Positions 27,001 to 39,000 of a stretch of 64,000 bases of DNA are shown here, in pieces. The position numbers and the translations under genes are program-made. Numbering within the stretch: position 1 is the stretch's first letter; each line of letters opens with the position of its first letter. The notes below the pieces were generated by a model. That model made no database searches. It was not told where the DNA came from and worked only from the letters and a program-made list of their open reading frames with translations. This DNA is from Panax quinquefolius (Eukaryota; Streptophyta; Magnoliopsida; Apiales; Araliaceae): contig CM035170.1 of assembly GCA_020205615.1 (NCBI GenBank), positions 13,988,980-14,052,979 on the forward strand, in the 5' to 3' direction.

Positions 27001-30000
27001 TTATGTTTAGTTTCTAAAGTTTTAATATCAATTAAATTCTTGAAATTTTAAATTTTATTATTTAATAGGCAAAAAATTTTCTTTATCCTATTTAATAGGC
27101 AAAAAACATCTTTATGTAAGCATTTGGCCACTAAACTTTAAAAAAATGTAATTGACCCACTGAGCTTTTTAAATTTTTTTAATTGGGCCATTCTGTTAAC
27201 ATTATCAGATGTTAAAATTCTTCATTTATTTTCTGACGTGACTTAAAAAAAGAAAAGAAAATGACATGTAAATGCTGAGGTGGATAATCATCAACCTTCA
27301 CTCGAAAGTCAACCCGGCCGGTTCACATATTAAATGGGTCAAACTCACTTATTTTAATTCTAAATAATATATCAAAATAGTCCTATCAGATCTGGGTCAG
27401 AACAAACCCATTTATCCAACCCACGAAGAGAGAGAGGGAAGGGAAAGATAAACAATGGAAGAAGTGTTAATCGGATCATCGAAGAAGATGATAGCTACTA
27501 CAGTTTTGTTCTTTGTGCTTGGATAGTTGTCCTCCTCCTCCTCCTCCTTCCTCCCTCCATACGCATTGCTTATTTTTTTTTCTTTCTACACATAATAACC
27601 CTTCATTCTTCTCTCTCATCTCCCTTTTGTCACCAATATTCTTTGATATTGATGGATCTGTTCTAATTAATTCAATATTCCCAATTGAATTTTCTCTCAG
27701 ACTTTTACAAAAAAAAAATTGATGGAAATCAGGGTCTCCAAAATCGATTTCGTCACTCTCCTCGGCTAATTGGCGATTATCTACTCTGGCCCGTCACTCT
27801 CCTCGACCGATCGGCAATTATCTGCTCTGGCTCGTCACCTCGAAGGCTCGTAAATGCGACCGTGGAGTCGGCCAAGCTCTGCTTCTTCCACCTCGGTGAC
27901 CTCCAATGACAACTCTGTCTTTGCTCACCTTGTTCATGCTCCTGAAGATCTTATTCTTGGGATACCTTTCATTCCTCTTTTCTCTCTCCTTAAACCTCTA
28001 GTTTATTTGTTTATATGGATCAATTTTTCCTTTACATTAGGCAAATTGATAGTAGTTTTGTTGTCCATATGTTAAATTCCTTGAATTTTTTTTTTATAAA
28101 TTGGTGGGCAATTTATGGAGCTGGATTAGCTATGAGTATATGATATTACGTTGTAAAATCTTGTTATTCAAATTCTATTGTATGTATCGATAGTTTAAAT
28201 CGAAAAGGGTTGTAATACCGATTTGGTTTGGTTTCTCATTTTTGGTTTTGTTTGGTAACATCTTGTTTTGGTTTCTCATTTTTTTATTTTGAGTCCGAGT
28301 AGCCAAATAAGCTGCCCCAAATATTACGTGTATTAATTTTTTTAAAAAAAGCCACGTGGAAAATTTTATCGGATCTTTTAACGTCTGTTAGCTAAATTAG
28401 GCGGAATGACCTAATTAAAAATTTTAAAAAGCTCGATTAATCAATTCCATTTTTTTAAAATTCAGTGACCAAATGCTTACAAATCGACGACCACAAGGGG
28501 GTAAAGGTGCTTTTTGCCTTATTTAATAGCAATCTTGTTTATGCATAAAACTAATACGCTAAAAATATATTTGAACTTTGAACAATTGTACGTTTGTGTT
28601 TGAACTTTGACATTAGCAATATGGATATGTATTTGAACTTTAAGCAAATGTCTTTATTATCTTTATTATAAGATTGTTTTGCTTTATATTATTGTTTTGT
28701 TTGGATAAATGTAAGATAAAATATTAAAATTAGTTTAAAATAAAAAAATCCCGCCTAGGCACCCCTCGGCTGCCCGCCTCCCGCCTAGCACCTTTTAGAA
28801 CATTGCCAATAATATCTTATATGGACATATAATAAAAAAAATTGTTAGACTGTATTTTTTACGTTTATCTGTAATTTTGGATTGATATTTGTAGCATTTG
28901 ATTTTCTTTCTTTTAGCTTAATTTGAGAATTTTAATAGTGAAACTCGTTAGTATACTTGTAAGAATGTTTAGGAGATCTAGGTGATTTCCATATTTTATT
29001 GGATGAAAATCCCGCCTAGGCACCCCTCGGCTGCCCGCCTCCCGCCTAGCACCTTTTAGAACATTGCCAATAATATCTTATATGGACATATAATAAAAAA
29101 AATTGTTAGACTGTATTTTTTACGTTTATCTGTAATTTTGGATTGATATTTGTAGCATTTGATTTTCTTTCTTTTAGCTTAATTTGAGAATTTTAATAGT
29201 GAAACTCGTTAGTATACTTGTAAGAATGTTTAGGAGATCTAGGTGATTTTCATATTTTATAGTTGTAATTTTTAGAACTTGTACTAAACTTCAAATTATA
29301 TAAATGATACATTTGTAATATTTAGTTTAATTCAATATAATTCTTAAATTTATGTTTAGTTTCTAAAGTTTTAATATTGAATTAAATTCTTGAAATTTTA
29401 AATTTTATTATTTAATAGGCAAAAAACATCTTTATCCCCTTGTGGTCGTCAATTTGTAAGCATTTGGCCACTAAACTTTAAAAAAATGTAATTGACCCAC
29501 TGAGCTTTTTAAATTTTTTAATTGGGCCATTACATAATGATGTTAAAATTCTTCATTTATTTTCTCGACGTGACTTAAAAAAAGAAAAAGAAAATGACAT
29601 GTAAATCTTTGAGGTGGATAATCATCAACCTTCACTTCCTAGTCAACCCGACCGGTTCACATATTAAATGGGTCAAACTCACTTATTTTAATTCTAAATA
29701 ATATATCAAAATAGTCCTATCAGATCTGGGTCAGAACAAAACCCATTTATCCAACCCACGAAGAGAGAGAGGGAAGGGAAAGATAAACAATGGAAGAAGT
29801 GTTAATCGGATCATCGAAGAAGATGATAGCTACACAGGTTTGTTCTTTGTGCTTGGATAGTTGTCCTCCTCCTCCTCCTCCTTCCTCCCTCCATACGCAC
29901 TGCTTTATTTTCTTTCTACACAATAATAACCCTTCATTCTTCTCTCTCATCTCCCTTTTGTCACCAATATTCTTTGATATTGATGGATCTGTTCTAATTA

Positions 30001-33000
30001 ATTCAATATTCCCAATTGAATTTTTCTCTGTACTTTTACAAAAAAAAATTGATGGAAATCAGGGTCTCCAAAATCGATTTCGTCACTCTCCTCGGCTAAT
30101 TGGCGATTACATCTACTCGCCCGTCCACTCCTCGATTGATCGGCAATTATCTCGCTCTGGCTCGTCACCTCGAAGGCTCGCTGTCGTCGACCGTGGAGTC
30201 GACTGCCTCTCTTCTTCTTCCACCTCGGTGACCTCCAATGACAACTCTCTGTCTTTGCTCACCTTGTTCGTACTCCTCAAGATCTTATTCTTGGGATACC
30301 TTTCATTCCTCTTTTCTCTCTCCTTAAACCTCTAGTTTATTTGTTTATATGGATCAATTTTTCCTTTACATTAAGCAAATTGATAGTAGTTTTGTTGTCC
30401 ATATGTTAAATTCCTTGAATTTTTTTTATAAATCATTGGGCAATTTATGGAGCTGGATTAGCTATGAGTATATGATATTACGTTGTAAAATCTTGTTATT
30501 CAAATTCTATTGTATGTATCGATAGTTTAAATCGAAAAGGGTTGTAATCTTGATTTGGTTTGGTTTCTCATTTTTTGGTTTTGTTTGGTAACATCTTGTT
30601 TTGGTTTCTCATTTTTTTTATTTTGAGTCTGAGTAGCCAAATAAGCTGCCCCAGCTATTACGTGTATTAATTTTTTTTAAAAAAAGCCACGTAGGAAAAT
30701 TTTATCAGATCTTTTAACGTCTGTTAGCTAAATTAGACGGAATGACCTAATTAAAAAATTTTAAAAAGCTCAGTGGGTCAATTCCATTTTTTTAAAATTC
30801 AGTGACCAAATGCTTACAAATCGACGACCACAAGGGGGTAAAGGTGTTTTTTGCCTTATTTAATAGCAATCTTGTTTATGCATAAAACTAATACGCTAAA
30901 AATATATTTGAACTTTGAACAATTGTACGTTTGTGTTTGAACTTTGACATTAGCAATATGGATATGTATTTGAACTTTAAGTAAATGTCTTTATTATCTT
31001 TATTATAAGATTGTTTTGCTTTATATTATTGTTTTGTTTGGATAAATGTAAGATAAAATATTAAAATTAGTTTAAAATAAAAAAATCCCGCCTAGGCACC
31101 CCTCACCGCCTTAGCCTCCGCCTAAAGACCTTTTAGAACATTGCCAATAATATCTTATATGGACATATAATAAAAAAAATTGTTAGGCCATGTATTTTTA
31201 CGTTTATCTCGTAATTTTGGATTGATATTTGTAGCATTTGATTTTCTTTCTTTTAGCTTAATTTGAGAATTTTAATAGTGAAACTCGTTAGTATACTTGT
31301 AAGAATGTTTAGGAGATCTAGGTGATTTCCATATTTTATTGGATGAAAATCCCGCTTTAGGCACCCCTCACGCCTGCATTCCTTTGCTAGCACCTTTTAG
31401 AACATTGCCAATAATATCTTATATGGACATATAATAAAAAAAATTGTTAGACTGTATTTTTTACGTTTATCTGTAATTTTGGATTGATATTTGTAGCATT
31501 TGATTTTCTTTCTTTTAGCTTAATTTGAGAATTTTAATAGTGAAACTCGTTAGTATACTTGTAAGAATGTTTAGGAGATCTAGGTGATTTCCATATTTTA
31601 TTGGATGAAAATCCCTTTAGGCACCCCTAACGCCTCGCCCCGCTTAGCACCTTTTAGAACATTGCCAATAATATCTTATATGGACATATAATAAAAAAAA
31701 AATTGTTAGGCCGTATTTTTTACGTTTATCCGTAATTTTGGATTGATATTTGTAGCATTTGATTTTCTTTCTTTTAGCTTAATTTGAGAATTTTAATAGT
31801 GAAACTCGTTAGTATACTTGTAAGAATGTTTAGGAGATCTAGGTGATTTTCATATTTTATAGTTGTAATTTTTAGAACTTGTACCAACTTCAAATTATAT
31901 AAATGATACATTTGTAATATTTAGTTTAATTCAATATAATTCTTAAATTTATGTTTAGTTTCTAAAGTTTTAATATTGAATTAAATTCTTGAAATTTTAA
32001 ATTTTATTATTTAATAGGCAAAAAACATCTTTATCCCCTTGTGGTCGTCAATTTGTAAGCATTTGGCCACTAAACTTTAAAAAAATGTAATTGACCCACT
32101 GAGCTTTTTAAATTTTTTTAATTGGGCCATTCTGTTAACAGATGTTAAAATTCTTCATTTATTTTCTGACGTGACTTAAAAAAAGAAAAGAAAATGACAT
32201 GTAAATGCTGAGGTGGATAATCATCAACCTTCACTCGGGTCAACCCGACCAGTTCACATATTAAATGGGTCAAACTCACTTATTTTAATTCTAAATAATA
32301 TATCAAAATAGTCTGTCGGATCCGGGTCGAAACAAACCCATTTATCCAACCCACGAAGAGAGAGAGGGAAGGGAAAGATAAACAATGGAAGAAGTGTTAA
32401 TCGGATCATCGAAGAAGATGATAGCTACACAGGTTTGTTCTTTGTGCTTGGATAGTTGTCCTCCTCCTCCTCCTCCTTCCTCCCTCCATACGCACTGCTT
32501 TATTTTCTTTCTACACAATAATAACCCTTCATTCTTCTCTCTCTCATCTCCTTTTGTCACCAATATTCTTTGATATTGATGGATCTGTTCTAATTAATTC
32601 AATATTCCCAATTGAATTTTCTCACGTTTTTTACAAAAAAATTGATGGAAATCGGGGTCTCCAAAATCGATTTCGTCCACTCTCCTCGGCTAATTGGCGA
32701 TTATCTACTCTGCCCGCCACTCTCCTCGACCGATCGGCAATTATCTCTGCTCTGGCTCGTCACCTCGAAGGCTCGTAAATCGACCGTGGAGTCGACTGCC
32801 TCTGCTTTCTTCCACCTCGGTGACCTCCAATGACAACTCTGTCTTTTGCTCACCTTGTTCATGCTCCTGAAGATCTTATTCTTGAGATACCTTTCATTCC
32901 TCTTTTCTCTCTCCTTAAACCTCTAGTTTATTTGTTTATATGGATCAATTTTTCCTTTACATTAGGCAAATTGATAGTAGTTTTGTTGTCCATATGTTAA

Positions 33001-36000
33001 ATTCCTTGAATTTTTTTATAAATTGGTGGGCAATTTATGGAGCTGGATTAGCTATGAGTATATGATATTACGTTGTAAAATCTTGTTATTCAAATTCTAT
33101 TGTATGTATCGATAGTTTCGTCGAAAAGGGTTGTAATACTGATTTGGTTTGGTTTCTCATTTTTGGTTTTGTTTGGTAACATCTTGTTTTGGTTTCTCAT
33201 TTTTTTATTTTGAGTCCGAGTAGCCAAATAAGTTTCCCCTTGACTATTACGTGTATTAATTTTTTTTAAAAAAAGCCACGTAGGAAAATTTTATCAGATC
33301 TTTTAACGTCTGTTAGCTAAATTAGACGGAATGACCTAATTAAAAAATTTTAAAAAGCTCAGTGGGTCAATTCCATTTTTTTAAAATTCAGTGACCAAAT
33401 GCTTACAAATCGACGACTACAAGGGGGTAAAGGTGCTTTTTGCCTTATTTAATAGCAATCTTGTTTATGCATAAAACTAATACGCTAAAAATATATTTGA
33501 ACTTTGAACAATTGTACGTTTGTGTTTGAACTTTGACATTAGCAATATGGATATGTATTTGAACTTTAAGCAAATGTCTTTATTATCTTTATTATAAGAT
33601 TGTTTTGCTTTATATTATTGTTTTGTTTGGATAAATGTAAGATAAAATATTAAAATTAGTTTAAAATAAAATATTGGATGAAAATTACTCATCCATAATA
33701 ATCATAATAACTCCCCCCCACACAAAGTCTCTACACTTCATATAAAATTCTAGCCATTTGATGTGATTGGAAACAAGAACTTCACTATTATTATTAGACA
33801 TTTTAAATTATTGTTTAGAGATAAACCATTGTAATTTATTTATTTAATTGTAGTATTATTTAATTATACTAGTAAATTATTATTATGAATTAGATTATTC
33901 TAGAGTTTTGATTATTAGGATTTGTTTCCTTTTATATTAGTACTTGGTTTCCAAGAATTAGAGTTTCTAATCTCTTAAATAAGTTGATGCACTCTTCCTT
34001 ATATTTCAGATTTGAATATATTATGCATCGAGTTTAAAGTTCTATGCTTTCTTCGCATTCCACACATGGATAGGCTCTCTATCACCCTTCGTTCTCATCT
34101 TAATTTATATTTCTAAATCTGTCCTGCATCACTATTCTTGGCCATTGTGGTGAGCTTGCACTTTCAACTCACTGGTTTAATACTTTCCGGATCAATCAAA
34201 ACCCTCCATTATGTCAGTTGCAACGAAAACAACAACAGTGAAGATACACTTTTTAAACCTCTATGGCAGATGCAAGAAATACAACTGCAGAAGCAAGAAA
34301 CACAATTACAAGACAAAATATTATGGAACATGCAGATCAATAACAATCCTAAAGCACGAGAAGATCTTTAAAGACATGTAGAACCTTTGCAGGTAGTGTT
34401 GTGACCTCTACGGCTCTACCACCTCACTGTAAGGGACCATTTAGGAGAATATGAAATAATAAATGAGGAAGACGTAAAGATGAACTGCAAGTAATCTAAT
34501 GTGGAGCAACAAGTTTCTAAGAGAGATGATTTCTAATGAAAATAGTATAGAGATTGTTGTTGAAAAACATATTTAAGAATAGGCTAATGATGAAACTAAG
34601 ACCGAGATATTTGAGGTTGGAGAAAAGGAGATTTTGGGGAAGACAGTTGATAATAGAGAATCATTACTTAAGACAATTGAATGTTTGAACTCGTCTAAAG
34701 AAATAAATTCTATTGGATATGAAATATATGACATATTTGCTACTTATTTGATTGTTCTTGATAATTGTTTCAGGAATATGGAAAAGATTTATATCAGGAA
34801 GAGTTGGAACAAGAAAATTTTGACATCATTATGGTAGTCTAAATATATTTTTGTTTGGGAAGAAACACCTCAACATCAAATCATACACTGAAGGTAAGAG
34901 TTTTATACAAGTCGGAAGGTCTATTTTATTATTATGTTGATCTTTATTTTTGAATTTGTTATGTAGCATTTCATGTTCTTATTTTTAGCTTATTAGTAGA
35001 GTTCTGATAATGGAATTTGAGTTATAACTGGTTAGCATATTACTTGGGAGAGTTTTAGGAGATTTTGGCTTGCTTTCCAAGTTTTGTAAAGTCCATAGGC
35101 TACCAAGGGAAGCACTTTTGTTACCCTCAGACTATTATCCAACAAATTTTTTCTTTTCTTTACACTGTAATGGCCATTGTTTTGTGCTTGAATCTCAGGA
35201 TTAATACCTTTGGAATAATAAAAAAAATCCTTTCACTGTGCCACTTTAATAGTTATGCTTTCACATTACTGTATAGCTCAGGGTAAACTAGACAAGTAAT
35301 ATAGGGCAAATTTTTATAAATATTGGACTTGTAAATCCCAAAAAGAAGGCAACTTACTACAGATGTATATATAGAATATGGATCAAAATGAATGTACAGA
35401 GTAAGATTTAAATTACCAGAGTGGGAAAAGCATCAATAGCTTGGATTACTGTCCTCATGAAGAGCATAGGTAGAGGAGTTTGATCCACCTGATACAGAAA
35501 AAAAAAAGATGATTAAAACACAATACAAGTTTTTGTTATAATGTTGAGAGGCTCAATATGCATATAGAGAACATTTATACCATCTGGTTCAAAGCCTTTG
35601 CCAGGACCTGCTGTGTGAAAACCGTTCGCTGCTCAAAACAAGCTGAGCAAGCATCTGTTATCTGGAAAACATGTCATAGAAGCATACAGTGCAAATAAGT
35701 GAAGCATCAAATCGAGTAATTACCCAATGAGAACAAATAAACTTCATCTGGAAATTGGATGATAGATATGTTGATGCAGGTCAAAGGGTGAGAGAGTAAA
35801 ATACAACAGTCACCCATGTACAAGCTTACCTGATCAGTGTTCTAAAAATCCCCGCCTAGCCCCCCTTGGCGCCTAGCCTAGGTGCTAGGCCCCCCTTAGC
35901 ACTCCGCCTAGGTGCTAGGCCCCCACTTGGCGCCTCGCCTAGGCCCAAGGCGGCAAAAAAACACCTCCAGAAAATTAGGCGGGGCCTAGGCAGGAGTCTA

Positions 36001-39000
36001 GGTGGAGAGATTTTTTTTATTTTAATAACTACCCAAACCAGATCTTGGTATATTTATTTTTTTAATTATTTACCATATTCATAATACAGGTTGTAGCATA
36101 TCAAATCACAACAAGAAGTGAACAATATCAAGTCAAAATGGATAATTTTATTATAGTTGTAATTTTTTGAACTTGTAATAACTATAAATTATATAAAGGT
36201 AAAAATGGAGGTACACAAAAGTTACACGGTCTACGATCGTAGAGTGAGTCACTCTACGATTTGTGAATTCACTCCACGATTATGGACTACTCTACGATCG
36301 TAGAGTGAATTCACTCTACTATCTGGGAACTACTCTACGATCGTAGAGTAAAATCACTCTACGATTGTAGACCACGTAACTTTAAAAGTTACACGGCTGT
36401 GTACCTCCATATTCCCCTTATATAAATGATGATACATTTGTAATATTTAGTTTAATTCAATATAATTTTTAAATTTATGTTTAGTTTCTTAAGTTTTAAT
36501 ATTGAATTAAATTCTTGAAATTTTAAGTTTTATTATTTAATACTCCCTCCGTCTCAAGATAAAAGTCCTTATTACTATTTTGGATAGTCTCATGTTAAAT
36601 GTTCACTTTCCTTTAATAACCAAACTTTTACACAATTTTTCCTATTATACCCTTATCATTAAATATCTTATACTTTTCTTATTCTAATTCTCTCCATATT
36701 TAATAAGTATAATAAGTCACTCTCTCACCTACATTGTAAATGATTAATGAAATATTATTATGGGCAATTTTATCATTTCATTTCTCTTCTTAATATGCGT
36801 GAAAAGTCCACCAGGACTTTTATCCTGGGACGGAGGGAGTAGTAATCTTGTTTATGAATAAAACTAATACGTTAAAAATATGTTTAAACTTTAAACAATT
36901 GCATGTTTGTGTTTGAACTTTGACATTAGCAATATGGATATGTGTTTTGACTTTAAGCAAAGGCCTTTATTGTTTTTATTATAGATTATTTTTCTTTATA
37001 TTATTGATTTGTTTGAATAAATGTAAGATAAAATATTAAAATTGGCTTAAAATAAAAAGTTCCGTCTAGGCCCCGCCTAAGCCCCCTAGGTGCTAGGCCC
37101 CCCGCCCGCCCGCCCGCCCGCCCGCCCGCCTTCCTTCCTTTAACATTGTACCTAACTTGGGTATTGTGCCCTTTCTTTTGGCAAATGGGGAGCGAATCAG
37201 AAATAATTTAAAATTTTGGATTGTGAACGCAAACCTCATGTGGCCATTATCCCTCTTAGGCCGAAAAGAGAATAATATCCACGTCATTGTGCCATGTGGA
37301 CAAGTCAGCGCCACATGGCAGGTCTGGGTTTACGATCTAAAATTTAAAATTGGATTTTATTCGGTTTGCATTGAAAGGAGCTTAAGACCCAAATTGGACA
37401 AGAGTATAGAGGTCAGTTTTGCAGGCTGAAAAAGGATTAAAGAGGGGGAAATAGGGTGAAAGAAGGGATAAGAGGACGAAGGAATCGCTAGAAACACACA
37501 AAAGCTTTATTTTCAAATAACTTCACTCTAATCATTTACCACTATTAAGTAATAACATCTGAAGTACTTGCCACACTTATCACTTAATTTCAATGCCCAT
37601 ATAAAAATTAAAGTTATGTCTACAGCAAATTCAGATGAGTAAGAAAAACAGGTTAGAAAGCTTGCAGTCTGCACAGAGTCTATTATGGGCATGTATAAAC
37701 CTTTTCAGTGTATAAATATAGTGATGATTTCTTAAAGGGTAGGAGGAGTACCTTTTTAAGAACAAGACGGTCCCTGTCAGGATTAATGTCATGGATTGCA
37801 ACTAAAACTTCTGCTGGTGTCAATGCAGGACCTGTATGAGCTGTACCCTGTCATACAACATCAAGACTGAGCAGTTCAATTCAAGCAACATACTAGCATT
37901 GCCTTCGCTAGTATTTGGATTACCTTTCTGCTTAAAGCAAATAAATACCAAGAAAAACTAACAGGTCTATGCCTTCATGGCATGCCAAGCATTCAAACAG
38001 ATGGATAACGAAATAAGGTGAAGTTATCAGTCTAATGTCACATATTACAAGAGTTGCATATAAGAAAGGGGTGGTAGGGAGAAGAAGAGTGTTTCGCCCT
38101 CTCAGTAAAACTGAGACGCCCACAAGCCAAGGTAGAAAGCCAAAAACACAGTTAATAAAGCAACTCTATTAAACTTGTGGGTGGGATTTACCATACATAC
38201 TTAGAAAACCAGAGACGTGGACCAGTAAACTTGGGGACTGCAGCAGAAACAACTCTAATGTCCTAAACCAACTTATACTAGGAAAGGAAGTAAACACCAG
38301 TAGTATTCAAATAACCAAAAATTAATCGAGACTCCTAATAATCCCAAATGATCTAACATTGGATTCCAAATTAACGCTACATCTAATTACGTAATTTATG
38401 AGCCATAATTCATGAAAAATATTAACATTCTTATACATGACGTTATTAGTGGATGAAAAACTATGTCAAATGTCAATTGAATGCTTAGTTTCTTAAATAT
38501 CTACATAGTTTCCACTATAATCCATTTGTGTTAAGAAAACAATATGTTGACCAATTTCTTCTATTTGCGTTCACATATTGCATCTCCATCCATCAAAGTA
38601 TAATGCAGTCCAATTATTTTAAAAGGCGCTAATTTCCAAACGTGACAATTTTTTTTGGGATATCTTAATGTGGAGAAAGGACAACACATAATGGGATGAG
38701 GTATTAAAAATGGGATACTAGCCCTTGATTTTCTTCGAGAGAGTAATATACAAACTAGGGTGTGAACCTGTGTATTCAGGAGTTGAAATGGAGAATGAAA
38801 GGCTGAAATACTAGCACCCTTAATATATTGCCAAATTCCAGGATAACTAAAAACAACAAAGTGAGAAATTGATAAATAAACATCAGTTCTTACCTGTAAT
38901 ATGTTAGCAAGTGCTGTCTGAAATTTATCCAATGGAAGGTCCACAAGACGAGGAAAAATAGGTAACACCTAATACCATTGGATGATAAAACCCATAAGAC

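Larger units (their letters stand above)
7071..33670. repeat. Twelve-unit tandem array of hAT/Pack-MULE composite
   Basis: Units start at 7071, 9401, 11745, 13555, 15891, 18470, 20456, 22780, 25106, 26913, 29261 and 31861. Unit = inner hAT left part + Pack-MULE + hAT right part + 0-3 spacers. Spacer = 204 bp of original right-flanking intron DNA (CCAATAAT... to ...TATTGGATGAAA) joined to about 59 bp of the hAT right end. Spacers per unit are 2,2,0,2,3,1 (truncated),2,2,0,2,3,0, giving lengths of about 1.81, 1.99, 2.33 and 2.59 kb. AT-rich parts are nearly identical between units, so the amplification is young. The last unit ends in a deletion joining hAT right DNA to TATTGGATG of the flank. 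Confidence 0.95.
5487..35416 (-). other. Symplekin intron 23, 29.9 kb, phase 0
   Basis: Runs from donor CTG|GTAATT (exon 23) to acceptor ATCCAG|GTT (exon 24). About 90% of it is the Pack-MULE/hAT tandem array; the rest is a foldback MITE (6283..6430), a possible retroposon remnant (5807..6012) and about 1.7 kb of AT-rich DNA right of the array. The flanking exons join cleanly, so the intron must be removed for a full-length protein. Confidence 0.9.
35835..37148 (+). mobile_element. Second hAT element of the array family, with two nested MITEs
   Basis: Starts CAGTGTTCTAAAAATCCCC and ends CTTTAACATTG; flanks TACCTGAT and TACCTAAC (37149..37156) match 6 of 8, an eroded 8-bp duplication. Interior shares long blocks with the array hAT (GATACATTTGTAATATTTAG, TAGCAATATGGATATG). 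It lacks the Pack-MULE and instead has a Stowaway at the equivalent site and a palindromic MITE at 36197. More diverged than the array units, hence an older insertion. Confidence 0.8.
35662..37751 (-). other. Symplekin intron 21
   Basis: 2.1 kb, dominated by a second copy of the array's hAT family (35835..37148) with two further insertions inside it. Confidence 0.85.

Noticed and set aside
29790..30335. 181-codon open frame in Pack-MULE copy 11
   Set aside because: It is NDUFB7 exon 1 read through its intron (poly-Pro from CCT repeats) into aminotransferase-derived DNA; the other copies break it at different places.
7071..33670. CRISPR-like or satellite array
   Set aside because: Units are 1.8-2.6 kb with internal TIRs, captured exons and target duplications; this is an amplified transposon nest in a plant intron.
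34138..34371. Possible retroelement gag
   Set aside because: Gln-rich translation without zinc knuckle, protease or reverse transcriptase nearby; similarity is only compositional.
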